A stretch of 64,000 nt of DNA from Roseiarcus sp963835215 (lineage in GTDB: Bacteria > Pseudomonadota > Alphaproteobacteria > Rhizobiales > Beijerinckiaceae): positions 186,001 to 250,000 of the forward strand of contig CAWIES010000001.1 of assembly GCA_963835215.1 (NCBI GenBank). Reading direction: 5' to 3'. Made by a program: the position numbers and the translations under genes. How positions within the stretch are numbered: the stretch's first letter is position 1; each line of letters opens with the position of its first letter. This document shows, one piece after another, positions 26,904-38,221 of the stretch. The notes beneath the pieces are model-generated. The model ran no database searches. It saw only the letters and a list, made by a program, of their open reading frames with translations, and was not told where the DNA came from.

Positions 26904-28169
26904 ATGTCAAATTCTTCCGATACTCGCATCGCCGTTATCGGCGCCGGCATCACCGGGACAACGACGGCCTACCAGCTCGCGCGGCGAGGCTGCACGGTCA
27001 CGCTTTTCGACAAACACCCCTATGCGGCGATGGAGACTTCGTTCGCCAATGGCGGGCAACTTTCCGCCTCGAATGCGGAGGTGTGGAATAGCTGGGCGAC
27101 GGTGTTCAAGGGCATCAAGTGGATGTTCACGCCGGGCGCGCCGCTGCTCGTCAATCCCAGCCCCTCCTGGCACAAACTGTCCTGGATGGCCGAGTTCATC
27201 GCCGCCATTCCCCGCCACGAAGACAACACGATCACGACCACCCGGCTCGCGATCGAGGCGCGCGGGCATCTGACGGCGATGGCCAAAGAGGCCGGTATCG
27301 ATTTCGACTGCGAGGAACGCGGCATCCTGCATTTCTATAAGACGAAAGCCGATTTCGCCGCCGCCGCAAAAGTCACGGCCCTGCTGGCGAAAGGCGGCCT
27401 TGAGCGCCGCGCGGTCACGCCGGAGGAAATGCGGGCGATCGAGCCTGCGCTGAAAGGCGATTTCTACGGCGGCTTCTACACGCCATCCGATTTTACCGGC
27501 GACATCCACAAATTCGCCAACGGCCTGTCGGCAGCGTGCGAGCGCCTTGGGGTGACGATGCGCCTCGCGACGAAAGTGTTGTCGGTCAAGGCGGCCGGCG
27601 GCGGAGTGACGATCCGCCATCAGTCGACCGAGCCGCGTCTTGACGAGAAGCTGCCGCCCGAAGAGGTCGACAGCTTCGACAAAGTGGTGATCTGCAGCGG
27701 CATCCTGTCGCGCGATCTCGCGCATAGCCTCGGCGACCGGGTCAACGTCTATCCCGTCAAAGGCTATTCGATCACGGTCGCTCTGCCCGAGGCGAAAGAT
27801 CAGGCCGCGGCGCCTTGGACAAGCCTGCTCGACGACAAAGCGAAAATCGTCACCAGCCGTCTCGGCCTCACGCGGTTTCGCGTTGCGGGCACCGCCGAGT
27901 TTAACGGCGCCAACAAAGATATCCGCGCCGAACGCATTGAGCCTTTGGTCTCATGGTGCCGCACGCACTTTCCCGGCATGAGCACGCGTCAGGCCGTTCC
28001 GTGGGCGGGTCTGCGCCCGATGATGCCGGACATGATGCCACGCGTGATGCGCGGTCGGAATCCGCGCGTGTTCTACAACACCGGACATGGCCATCTCGGC
28101 TGGACTCTGTCGGCCGCGACCGCCGACGCCGTCGCCGCGCTGGCGACGAGCAGAGGCAATGCGGCATAA
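26904..28169 (+). CDS. dadA: D-amino acid dehydrogenase small subunit (DadA family)
   Basis: A 421-residue FAD oxidoreductase of the DAO fold. The FAD-binding motif is RIAVIGAGITGTTTAYQLA at residues 8-26; FANGGQLSASNAE, DFTGDIHKFANGL and NTGHGHLGWTLS are DadA hallmarks. It deaminates D-amino acids (or glycine-like amines) oxidatively at the membrane, passing electrons to quinones. A tandem glycine riboswitch in its leader implies that it handles glycine or responds to glycine excess. ATG 26904 has AAGGAG five bases upstream; the open frame before it is riboswitch sequence. Confidence 0.92.
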   Translation: MSNSSDTRIAVIGAGITGTTTAYQLARRGCTVTLFDKHPYAAMETSFANGGQLSASNAEVWNSWATVFKGIKWMFTPGAPLLVNPSPSWHKLSWMAEFIAAIPRHEDNTITTTRLAIEARGHLTAMAKEAGIDFDCEERGILHFYKTKADFAAAAKVTALLAKGGLERRAVTPEEMRAIEPALKGDFYGGFYTPSDFTGDIHKFANGLSAACERLGVTMRLATKVLSVKAAGGGVTIRHQSTEPRLDEKLPPEEVDSFDKVVICSGILSRDLAHSLGDRVNVYPVKGYSITVALPEAKDQAAAPWTSLLDDKAKIVTSRLGLTRFRVAGTAEFNGANKDIRAERIEPLVSWCRTHFPGMSTRQAVPWAGLRPMMPDMMPRVMRGRNPRVFYNTGHGHLGWTLSAATADAVAALATSRGNAA

Positions 28170-28202
28170 AGGACAGGAGTTAAGAAATCCCGGCGCGGCT
28201 CG

Positions 28203-29591
28203 TCACGTCGTCATGTACAGGTTCTCGGTTCGCCGTTCCTGGTCAAGGCTGACGCGGTGCCCGGACGGCGGGTGCGCGCGCTGGCCGCAATCGAGCCGTG
28301 GGCAGATCCTGCAGCCGACGCCGATCGGAACGGCGAGCGCAGGATTGCTCACGTCGACGCCGTCCGAATAGACCATGGCGGACGCGTAGCCGATATGGCA
28401 GCCAAGACCAATGGACAGATAGCGACGCGGCGCATTGTGACGGTGGCCGCCCTTGGCGATCGATTTGGCGACGCAAAAATAGCGCTGCCCCTCCGGCATC
28501 TGGCTGATCTGGATGTTGATCTGCTCGGGATGAAGAAACGCGCCGTAAACGTTCCAACGCGGGCAGGCGCCGGAGTGGCGCGGAATGTGGATTCCCGAAA
28601 GCGAGAATCGCTTGGAGATATTGCCGGCAATGTCGGTGCGGATCAGATGAAGCGGGATGCCGGAATGGGTAGGCCGCTGAAGCGTGGTCATGCGGTGACA
28701 GACCTGCTCGAAGCTGGCGCCGAAACGTCGCGCGATGCGCTCGATGTCGTAGCGTGTTTCGCGACAGGCGCTTAAGAACGGCTCATAGGGCATGACGAGG
28801 GCGGCCGCGAAATACGCCGCAAGCGCGTTGCGTGCGAGCGCGTAGGCGTCCGCAGCAAGCGCGCTGCTGGCGATCAGACGATCGATCTCGCTCGCCGCTG
28901 CCAGCAGCGCGACCTGATGGGCCACCACAAAGATCGACGATTCCATCGGCAGCACGTCAGCCGTGATGAGTTCGCCCTTCGCCGCGTCGAGCCGCAGAAC
29001 GACCCCTGCCGGCAGAGCGGCGAGGCGCCATTGCAATCCATGGACGCTAAGCAAATAGGTCTTCAGTCCGTGGTCGAACGTATCTGAAGCTTGATCGATG
29101 GCGCCGCGAATGCGTTCCGCCTCCGCCTCCAGGCTCGGAAAGTAATTGGCGCTTTCTTGGATGAAGTCCGAGATCGCATCCGTTTCGACGTGGTGCCCGA
29201 CCTCGACCGGCGGCGTCGAAGTCTGACGCAGAGCGCGGTACCGATCAAAAAGGCGGATCATCGCGCGCCCGACCGCCGGGTTCGAAGATGCAAGATCCCG
29301 GATGTCGTGATTGGTGAGATCGTTCTCAGCGAAAATATTGTCGCCGAATATTTCCATCAGATCGCCGACCAGTCGCGATTCATCGCTCTCGGCGAGTTCC
29401 CCCGCTTCGACGCCAAAATAGCCGCAGAGCTTGAGCAGCAGCGGCACAGTGAGTCGACGGCGATTGTGCTCGATCAGATTGAGATAACTCGCCGAAATTC
29501 CCAGCACAGAGGCGAGATCGGCCTGCGACACTTTCCTTTGCCGCCGCATGCGCTGGACGCGACCGCCGATCTTGAGATTGTCCTCCGCCAA
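28203..29591 (-). CDS. XRE-family regulator with ScfR domains (short-chain acyl-CoA regulator)
   Basis: A 462-residue regulator. An N-terminal helix-turn-helix (KVSQADLASVLGISASYLNL, residues 19-38) is followed by an IrrE/DUF955-like middle part (EPFLSACRETRYDIERIARR with FGASFEQVCHRMTTLQR) and a C-terminal ScfR-type domain with cysteines (VGVGCRICPRLDCGQRAH). Relatives such as RamB control acetate and glyoxylate-cycle genes. It diverges from the 77-residue gene and aceA, and a strong inverted repeat lies between them, so repression of aceA and of itself is the likely role. Confidence 0.88.
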   Translation of the reverse strand: MAEDNLKIGGRVQRMRRQRKVSQADLASVLGISASYLNLIEHNRRRLTVPLLLKLCGYFGVEAGELAESDESRLVGDLMEIFGDNIFAENDLTNHDIRDLASSNPAVGRAMIRLFDRYRALRQTSTPPVEVGHHVETDAISDFIQESANYFPSLEAEAERIRGAIDQASDTFDHGLKTYLLSVHGLQWRLAALPAGVVLRLDAAKGELITADVLPMESSIFVVAHQVALLAAASEIDRLIASSALAADAYALARNALAAYFAAALVMPYEPFLSACRETRYDIERIARRFGASFEQVCHRMTTLQRPTHSGIPLHLIRTDIAGNISKRFSLSGIHIPRHSGACPRWNVYGAFLHPEQINIQISQMPEGQRYFCVAKSIAKGGHRHNAPRRYLSIGLGCHIGYASAMVYSDGVDVSNPALAVPIGVGCRICPRLDCGQRAHPPSGHRVSLDQERRTENLYMTT

Positions 29592-29614
29592 GCGCTTTCC
29601 TTTTCAAGATTTAC

Positions 29615-29644
29615 AAAACGTCTGACGATCTTGACAGATGTTTT
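29615..29644. promoter_or_regulatory. Inverted repeat in the ScfR/aceA divergent region
   Basis: AAAACGTCTG (29615-29624) and CAGATGTTTT (29635-29644) are inverted copies matching at 9 of 10 positions, separated by 10 bases. A TTGACA hexamer at 29631-29636 runs into the right arm. The site is 24 bases upstream of the regulator's ATG and about 100 before the 77-residue gene, a good place for a repressor operator. Confidence 0.6.
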
Positions 29645-29746
29645 CCAGTTAACACGCTGATATTGCTATTTATCTTGCATTGCCATGCGTTTTGTCAACT
29701 CTTTACATCCGGACAAGGGAACCAAGGGAACAAGGAGCGCCCAACA

Positions 29747-29980
29747 ATGGAAATCCAGGAACGGCCGAGCGACGCCGACGAGTTCATCACCATCATCGGC
29801 GCGAGCATGGCTGACATCGCCAATGCCTTCAGCGCGCAGGGCCTGGCGATGCGGGAATTCGCGATCGTCCACAAAATCGAACGTCATCGGTTCACGGTCG
29901 CCAAGGGCGGCGAGACCGAAGCGATGTTCGAGGGCCAGCAACTCCTCGCCGCCACCTTCGCGCGCCGCGCCGGCGCTTGA
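29747..29980 (+). CDS. Conserved-looking 77-residue protein upstream of aceA
   Basis: A 77-residue soluble protein of unknown function, starting MEIQERPSDADEFITIIG and containing DIANAFSAQGLAMREF and KIERHRFTVAKGGETEA. It has no signal peptide, membrane span or metal motif. The ATG at 29747 has AAGGAGCGC upstream, and aceA follows 42 bases after its stop, so the pair is probably one transcript under the ScfR operator. Balanced composition and a good ribosome site argue for a real gene. A small effector or subunit tied to the glyoxylate bypass is possible, but nothing in the sequence shows it. Confidence 0.72.
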   Translation: MEIQERPSDADEFITIIGASMADIANAFSAQGLAMREFAIVHKIERHRFTVAKGGETEAMFEGQQLLAATFARRAGA

Positions 29981-30022
29981 GGCGGCCCCTCGCACGCAAC
30001 ATCCAGACAGGACCGCACGCGA

Positions 30023-31327
30023 ATGCTCACTACCGTCGAACGCCAAACGACGCCGCTCCCTTCGTTCCCCGCGCCGGACTGGGCGCCAGACCGATGGCGG
30101 CATATTCGCCGCAGCTACGCCTTGCAGGATGTGCAGCGCCTGTCTGGATCGCTGCGAATCCGGCACACGCTCGCCGAGAATGGGGCGAAGCGCCTGTGGC
30201 GGCTTCTGCATAGCGAGGAATTTGTGCCGACGCTCGGCGCCTTCACCGGCAATCAGGCGGTGCAGCAGGTCAAGGCCGGCCTCAAAGCGATCTATTTGTC
30301 CGGCTGGCAAGTCGCGGCCGACGCCAACTCTTCGGGCAACATGTATCCCGACCAGAGTCTCTATCCCGTCGACAGCGTCCCCTCGGTGGTGCGGCGGATC
30401 AACAAGGCTTTGGAGCGCGCCGACCAGATCCAGGCGATGGAACGCTTGCAGGGCGTCGATGGCGCCGACATCGACTTTTTCGCGCCGATCATCGCCGACG
30501 CGGAAGCGGGTTTCGGCGGCCCGCTCAACGCTTTCGAGCTGATGAAGGCGATGATCGAGGCCGGGGCGGCGGCGGTGCATTTCGAGGACCAACTGGCCTC
30601 CGAGAAGAAGTGCGGCCATTTGGGGGGCAAAGTCCTGGTGTCCACCCGCAGTTTCATCCGCACGCTCAACGCCGCGCGCCTCGCTGCGGACGTCATGGGC
30701 GTCCCAACGCTCATCATGGCGCGAACCGACGCCGAGGCCGCCCGCCTGCTGACTTCGGACATTGATGAAGCCGACGCGCCGTTCGTCACTGGCGAGCGGA
30801 CAGAGGAGGGCTTTTATCGTTTCAAAGGCGGCCTTGACGCGGCAATCGCTCGCGGCATCGCCTACGCGCCCTATGCCGACCTCATCTGGTGCGAGACCTC
30901 GACCCCGAATCTCGCGGACGCGAGACGCTTCGCCGAAGCCGTGCGCCACGCACATCCCAACCAAATGCTCGCCTACAACTGCTCGCCCTCGTTTAACTGG
31001 GCGAAACATATGGACGCGGCCGCGATGAAAACCTTCCAACGAGAGATCGCGGCGATGGGCTACAAATATCAATTCGTCACGTTGGCGGGCTTCCACAATA
31101 TGAGTCTCAGCACCTTCAATCTCGCGCGAAGCTACAAGATGGATGGCATGGCTGCGTATTCCGAACTGCAACAGGCCGAGTTCGCCGCCGAGGCGCACGG
31201 CTTTACCGCTATCCGTCATCAGCGCGAGGTTGGAACCAGCTATTTCGACGCCGTCGCGACAGCGCTGAGCGCGGGAGAGAGTTCGACCACTGCAATGGCC
31301 GAATCGACCGAGGCTCATCAGTTCTGA
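30023..31327 (+). CDS. aceA: Isocitrate lyase
   Basis: A 434-residue isocitrate lyase, which splits isocitrate into succinate and glyoxylate and allows growth on acetate or other two-carbon sources. The catalytic-loop motif KKCGHLGGK near residue 193 is intact, as are FFAPIIADAEAGFGG, MARTDAEAA and LAYNCSPSFNW. The N terminus (TTPLPSFPAPDWAPDRWRHI) is somewhat longer than in many proteobacterial AceA. No malate synthase gene is in the window. A rho-independent terminator follows at 31350, so the transcript probably ends before ppdK. Confidence 0.95.
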   Translation: MLTTVERQTTPLPSFPAPDWAPDRWRHIRRSYALQDVQRLSGSLRIRHTLAENGAKRLWRLLHSEEFVPTLGAFTGNQAVQQVKAGLKAIYLSGWQVAADANSSGNMYPDQSLYPVDSVPSVVRRINKALERADQIQAMERLQGVDGADIDFFAPIIADAEAGFGGPLNAFELMKAMIEAGAAAVHFEDQLASEKKCGHLGGKVLVSTRSFIRTLNAARLAADVMGVPTLIMARTDAEAARLLTSDIDEADAPFVTGERTEEGFYRFKGGLDAAIARGIAYAPYADLIWCETSTPNLADARRFAEAVRHAHPNQMLAYNCSPSFNWAKHMDAAAMKTFQREIAAMGYKYQFVTLAGFHNMSLSTFNLARSYKMDGMAAYSELQQAEFAAEAHGFTAIRHQREVGTSYFDAVATALSAGESSTTAMAESTEAHQF

Positions 31328-31349
31328 CCGCCCGCGCCAACCTGAGGCG

Positions 31350-31382
31350 CGGACCGTGCGAATTCGGCAAGCGGTCCGTTTT
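31350..31382 (+). terminator. Rho-independent terminator after aceA
   Basis: CGGACCG (31350-31356) pairs with CGGTCCG (31372-31378) across a 15-base loop and is followed directly by TTTT. It lies 22 bases after the aceA stop. Confidence 0.75.
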
Positions 31383-31603
31383 GGGAGAGAGCCTAACCGG
31401 CTCGGTTCACGCGGCGATCGGGACGTCTCGTGCTAAGATGTGCTGGCGCGCCGCAACGCGCGGCTGAGCCTCTCCTCAGCTCGATTGCTTGCCTTTCTGC
31501 TTGGCGACGCAGGGCGACGAGCGCGCCGGTTTACCGACTGCGGATGGGTCAATTGCGGTTCCGCCTTCGCCGCGAACCTGGTCCGATTTCTGGAGAGCGG
31601 TTG

Positions 31604-34283
<2,680 letters not shown>

Positions 34284-34579
34284 CTCTATCTTCCGTCGCA
34301 ACGCCTCAACGCGCGGAGCGAGCACGCATACCAATCGCTACATCGTCAACGCAATGCCTTCGTAGTCGGCATTTCCATCCTGGACGAAGACGCCGATCGG
34401 CACGCCAATCCATTGGCGATGTTGACTCGGACGGGGCCAAAGTCCAGCGCCAAGCCACGCCGCGCTGGAGATCGCGACCAGCCCTCCGTGCGCCAGTCCT
34501 CCAGTCGCCATTTTCCGCTCGTTCAGCTTTCATGCTAAATCCGGTGAAGATGAGGTTCTTCAATTCAGGATGAGCATCG

Positions 34580-35473
34580 ATGTTCGATCTGAGCCAACTG
34601 CGATGCTTTGTCACCGTGGCGGAGGAATTGCACTTCGGCAGGGCCGCTGCGCGGCTGAATATGACTCAGCCTCCGCTCAGTCGACAGATTCAAGTGCTTG
34701 AGCACATCGTCGATGCGACGCTGCTCGAGCGCACCAGCCGCTCGGTGCGCTTGACCCCCGCTGGCCGCGGTTTTCTCCCGGAAGCCAGGCGCATTCTCAA
34801 GCTGTCGGATGGCGCGCTGCAGGTCGCGCGGCGGATCGCGCAGGGCAAGACCGGCTCGCTCAAGATCGGCTTCACCGCCGCCGCCGCCTATGCGTTTCTT
34901 CCGACGTTGATCTCCGCTTGTCGTGTGCGTCTGCCCGAGGTCGACTTGTCGCTGAAGGAGATGGTGTCGGGCGAACAACTGGAAGCGCTGATAACCGGTC
35001 AAGTCGATGTCGGACTGTTGCGACCTCCCATTGGACGTCCTGAATTCGCGTCGCGTCGTGTCGTTGCGGAGGCGCTGCTGGCCGCGATCCCGAAGCGCCA
35101 CCCGCTGGCGTCGGCCAAGATCCTGGCGATCGAAGATTTCCACGATCAACCTTTCGTTATGTACTCCCCCTTCGAGTCGCGATATTTCCACGACCTGTTG
35201 GTCGCGCAATTCTCGCGCGCGAACGTTCTGCCGCGCTACGTCCAGCATCTCAGCCAGATTCACTCCGTGCTCGCCATGGTCCGCGCCGGGCTCGGTTTGG
35301 CGATCGTGCCCGCAGCCGCAAGCAGTCTGCGGATAGCGGACGTGGTGCATCGCCCTCTGAAGCTCCGGCCGCAGGCCCTGTCCGAACTTTTCTTGGCGTG
35401 GCGGCGAGATTCAGAGAACCCGCTGTTGCCTTCGCTCCTCGCGATTGTGCGGGAACTCGCTCCCCCGACATAA
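34580..35473 (+). CDS. LysR-family regulator next to kdgD
   Basis: A 297-residue LysR-type protein. The helix-turn-helix is HFGRAAARLNMTQPPLSRQI, and the effector domain starts with GSLKIGFTAAAAYAFLP near residue 93. It precedes kdgD on the same strand by about 145 bases, which hold two direct repeats, so it probably regulates the sugar-acid genes downstream. The about 300 bases before it, after ppdK, show no gene. Confidence 0.87.
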   Translation: MFDLSQLRCFVTVAEELHFGRAAARLNMTQPPLSRQIQVLEHIVDATLLERTSRSVRLTPAGRGFLPEARRILKLSDGALQVARRIAQGKTGSLKIGFTAAAAYAFLPTLISACRVRLPEVDLSLKEMVSGEQLEALITGQVDVGLLRPPIGRPEFASRRVVAEALLAAIPKRHPLASAKILAIEDFHDQPFVMYSPFESRYFHDLLVAQFSRANVLPRYVQHLSQIHSVLAMVRAGLGLAIVPAAASSLRIADVVHRPLKLRPQALSELFLAWRRDSENPLLPSLLAIVRELAPPT

Positions 35474-35474
35474 A

Positions 35475-35509
35475 CGATCGATACCGTTCGCGCATCGTTC
35501 GATACAGTT
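35475..35509. promoter_or_regulatory. Direct repeats 21 bp apart before kdgD
   Basis: CGATCGATACCGTT (35475-35488) and CGTTCGATACAGTT (35496-35509) match at 12 of 14 bases and start 21 bases apart, two helical turns, so a dimer or tetramer could bind one face. They begin right after the lysR stop; a TATAAA-like element lies at about 35541. Confidence 0.5.
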
Positions 35510-35618
35510 TTTGGTTTGGACGCGCATCGCTGACGCTCCTATAAAGCGGACAGCGAATGCTTGCGGCTGAACCGAGCCCGCAAGATCCTAAGAACACAGG
35601 GACGGATCAGTGGGAAGG

Positions 35619-36545
35619 ATGGCGCCGCAGGAGATGGCCAATCGCGTCGGTCGTGGCCTCCTGTCCTTTCCGATTACGCCGTTCAAGGCGGACCATTCGT
35701 TCGACGAAGCAACCTATCGCTCGAACATCGACTGGCTATGCGGTTATGAGGTCGCGGGGCTGTTCGCCGCCGGCGGAACCGGCGAGTTTTTCTCTCTGAC
35801 ACCCGACGAAGTCGCGAAGGTCGTCGCCGCCGCGGCGCATGAAACCAAGGGGCGCGTGCCCGTCGTCGCCGGGACTGGCTATGGCACCGCGATCGCACGC
35901 GACATCGCAATTGGCGCGGAACGCGCCGGCGCGGACGGCCTCTTGTTGCTGCCGCCCTATCTCATGCACTCGGAGCAGACAGGGCTCGCCGCTCATGTCG
36001 AAGCGGTCTGTGCGTCGACCAAACTCGGCGTGATCGTGTACAACCGGGACAACGCCATTCTGACCCCCGACACGCTCGCCGCGCTTTGCGAGCGTTGCCC
36101 GAACTTGGTCGGCTACAAGGACGGAATCGGCGACATCGAACTCATGACGCGTGTGCGCGCCAAGCTCGGCGATCGCGTTACCTATATCGGGGGGCTGCCG
36201 ACCGCCGAGACGTTCGCGCTGCCCTATCTCGACATGGGCGTGACGACTTACTCGTCGGCGGTTTTCAATTTTGTCCCCGAATTCGCGACAAAATTCTACT
36301 CGGCCGTGCGGCGGCGCGATCATAAGACGATCGACGCGGGGTTGAGAGATTTCATCCTGCCGCTGATTGAGCTTCGCAATCGCAAGAAAGGATATGCCGT
36401 CTCGATCATCAAGGCGGGAATGAAAGTCATTGGTCGCGATTCCGGGCCGGTCCGCTCGCCGCTGAGCGATCTGAACGAATCTGAGCTGGCCGAACTCGCG
36501 GCGTTGGTCGCGAAACTGCCGGTGTCCGAACCTGCACGTGTCTGA
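35619..36545 (+). CDS. kdgD: 5-dehydro-4-deoxyglucarate dehydratase
   Basis: A DHDPS/NAL-superfamily enzyme of about 308 residues. KdgD removes water and CO2 from 5-dehydro-4-deoxyglucarate to give 2,5-dioxopentanoate. The Schiff-base lysine is in NLVGYKDGIGD; the GGTGEFFSL loop and the catalytic tyrosine in GVIVYNRDN are present. The order N-terminal LLSFPITPF... and C-terminal VRSPLSDLNESE matches KdgD rather than dihydrodipicolinate synthase. The ATG at 35619 has GGGAAGG before it; ATG 35634 after AGGAG is an alternative. No 2,5-dioxopentanoate dehydrogenase gene is in the window. Confidence 0.9.
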   Translation: MAPQEMANRVGRGLLSFPITPFKADHSFDEATYRSNIDWLCGYEVAGLFAAGGTGEFFSLTPDEVAKVVAAAAHETKGRVPVVAGTGYGTAIARDIAIGAERAGADGLLLLPPYLMHSEQTGLAAHVEAVCASTKLGVIVYNRDNAILTPDTLAALCERCPNLVGYKDGIGDIELMTRVRAKLGDRVTYIGGLPTAETFALPYLDMGVTTYSSAVFNFVPEFATKFYSAVRRRDHKTIDAGLRDFILPLIELRNRKKGYAVSIIKAGMKVIGRDSGPVRSPLSDLNESELAELAALVAKLPVSEPARV

Positions 36546-36667
36546 GCGGCGTCAGCCGCGGGCGCCGATCGACGAGACGACCTGGTCGTATGTGACCAAC
36601 GGAAGCGAAGGCGGAGAGTTAGGCCGCAAGATTGGCGCAGTGATCGCCTGAAACGGGAGGCAAACGA

Positions 36668-38221
36668 GTGGAGACGCCTGTGGCCGAGATGCACGAGGAA
36701 AGTGCGCTCATTCGACTCGACGGTGTCGGGAAGAGCTACGGCAGCGTGCAAGTGCTCGCTGACGCGAGCTTCTCCGTCTCACGCGGCGAGGTCGTTGCGC
36801 TCATGGGGGAGAACGGCGCCGGAAAATCGACCTTGAAGAACATTCTGTGTGGTCTGGTCGCCCCCAGCAGCGGAAGCATTTTCGTCGAGGGTCGGCGCTA
36901 CGCCCGGCTGACAACAGACCTCGCTCGCTCGATCGGCATCGGCGCCATTCATCAGGAGCTCAGTCTATTCCCGAATCTTTCGGTCGCTGAGAACGTCCAC
37001 ATCGGGGTCGGCACCCTGCCGATGCGGGGCGTCGTTATCGATAAGGTCAAGATGCGCGCGCAAGCGCAGAAGGTTCTCGAGACGGTGTTCGAGGACACCG
37101 TCGATCCCGACCAGCTCGCCGAGCAGCTTTCGCTCGGCGAACGGCAATTGGTCGAGGTCGCCAAGGCGATGCATCGCGCTTCGACCATGCTGATCTTTGA
37201 CGAGCCGACCACGTCGCTGAGTTTGCCCGAGCGCCAGCGCCTTTTTCGCGTCGTCCGGAGTTTGCGCGATCGCGGCTACGCCCTGGTTTACGTCACGCAC
37301 TTCATGGAGGAAGTGTACGAACTCGCGAACAAGATCGTGGTGCTGCGCGACGGACGAATCGTCGGTCAATCCAAGCCCGCTGACATCACTCCAGCCCAAC
37401 TCGCAACGCTGATGGTCGGCCGCGAGCTTGCGGCCGCCGACACAAATCTCGCCGCGCATCGCGAGCAGGCGGAGAAGTCGATTTCCGCGCCGGTGGTGCT
37501 GCGAACGCGAAATTTGTCGGACGGCAAACTCTTGCGCGACGTAACGTTCGATCTGCACGCCGGCGAGGTGCTGGGGATCGGTGGCCTTTTGGGCGCGGGC
37601 CGAACCGAGATCGCGCAGGCCATCTTCGGCCTCAATCCCTCGAGCGGAGATGTCGAGGTCGGCGGTCAGCCGTTCGTCGATCGCAGTCCAGGCAAGGCGA
37701 AAGAGCGCGGGATCGCTCTGGTTTCCGAGGATCGACGGGTTGAGCAGATCTTCGGCGGGCGCAGCGTCCGCGAGAATTTGACTTCGACGATCATCAGGGA
37801 GTTCGGCAGCGGCTGGGGATTGATTTCCAGGTCGCGGCAGCGCAAACGCGCTCAAGAATTGTCGAACAGTTTTGGCGTTCGCCATCCCGGACTCGACGCG
37901 CCGATGTCGGCGCTGTCGGGCGGCAACCAACAAAAATGCGTTATCGCGCGGTGGCTGGCGACCAAGCCGGCAGTCTGCATTCTCGACGAGCCGACCAAGG
38001 GCATCGACGTCAAGGCGAAGGCCGAAGTGCATCTACTGATCAACGAGCTTGCCGCTCAAGGTCTCGGCGTCCTGCTGATCAGCTCCGATCTTCCTGAATT
38101 GCTCGCGGTGTCGCATCGCATCCTCGTGATGCACAAGGGACTGATTGTCGGAAAGCTCGAGAGGGACGAATTCGATCCCGGATCGATTGTCCGCATCGCG
38201 TCGACGGGGAAGGCGGCATGA
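36668..38221 (+). CDS. Sugar ABC transporter ATP-binding protein (RbsA-type, two domains)
   Basis: A 517-residue double ATPase for a monosaccharide-type importer. Domain 1 has Walker A GENGAGKST and a signature-like LSLGERQLVEVAKAM with Walker B LIFDEPTTSLS. Domain 2, from about residue 275, has a degenerate Walker A (GLLGAGRTE), signature LSGGNQQKCVIARWL and Walker B CILDEPTKGID, the usual asymmetry of this family. It starts at GTG 36668 after GGGAGG. Its stop overlaps the permease gene (ATGA). Confidence 0.9.
   Translation: METPVAEMHEESALIRLDGVGKSYGSVQVLADASFSVSRGEVVALMGENGAGKSTLKNILCGLVAPSSGSIFVEGRRYARLTTDLARSIGIGAIHQELSLFPNLSVAENVHIGVGTLPMRGVVIDKVKMRAQAQKVLETVFEDTVDPDQLAEQLSLGERQLVEVAKAMHRASTMLIFDEPTTSLSLPERQRLFRVVRSLRDRGYALVYVTHFMEEVYELANKIVVLRDGRIVGQSKPADITPAQLATLMVGRELAAADTNLAAHREQAEKSISAPVVLRTRNLSDGKLLRDVTFDLHAGEVLGIGGLLGAGRTEIAQAIFGLNPSSGDVEVGGQPFVDRSPGKAKERGIALVSEDRRVEQIFGGRSVRENLTSTIIREFGSGWGLISRSRQRKRAQELSNSFGVRHPGLDAPMSALSGGNQQKCVIARWLATKPAVCILDEPTKGIDVKAKAEVHLLINELAAQGLGVLLISSDLPELLAVSHRILVMHKGLIVGKLERDEFDPGSIVRIASTGKAA

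Noticed and set aside
29666..31318. Minus-strand frame of about 550 codons opposite aceA
   Set aside because: Isocitrate lyase on the plus strand is unambiguous; the antisense translation has no recognisable domain.
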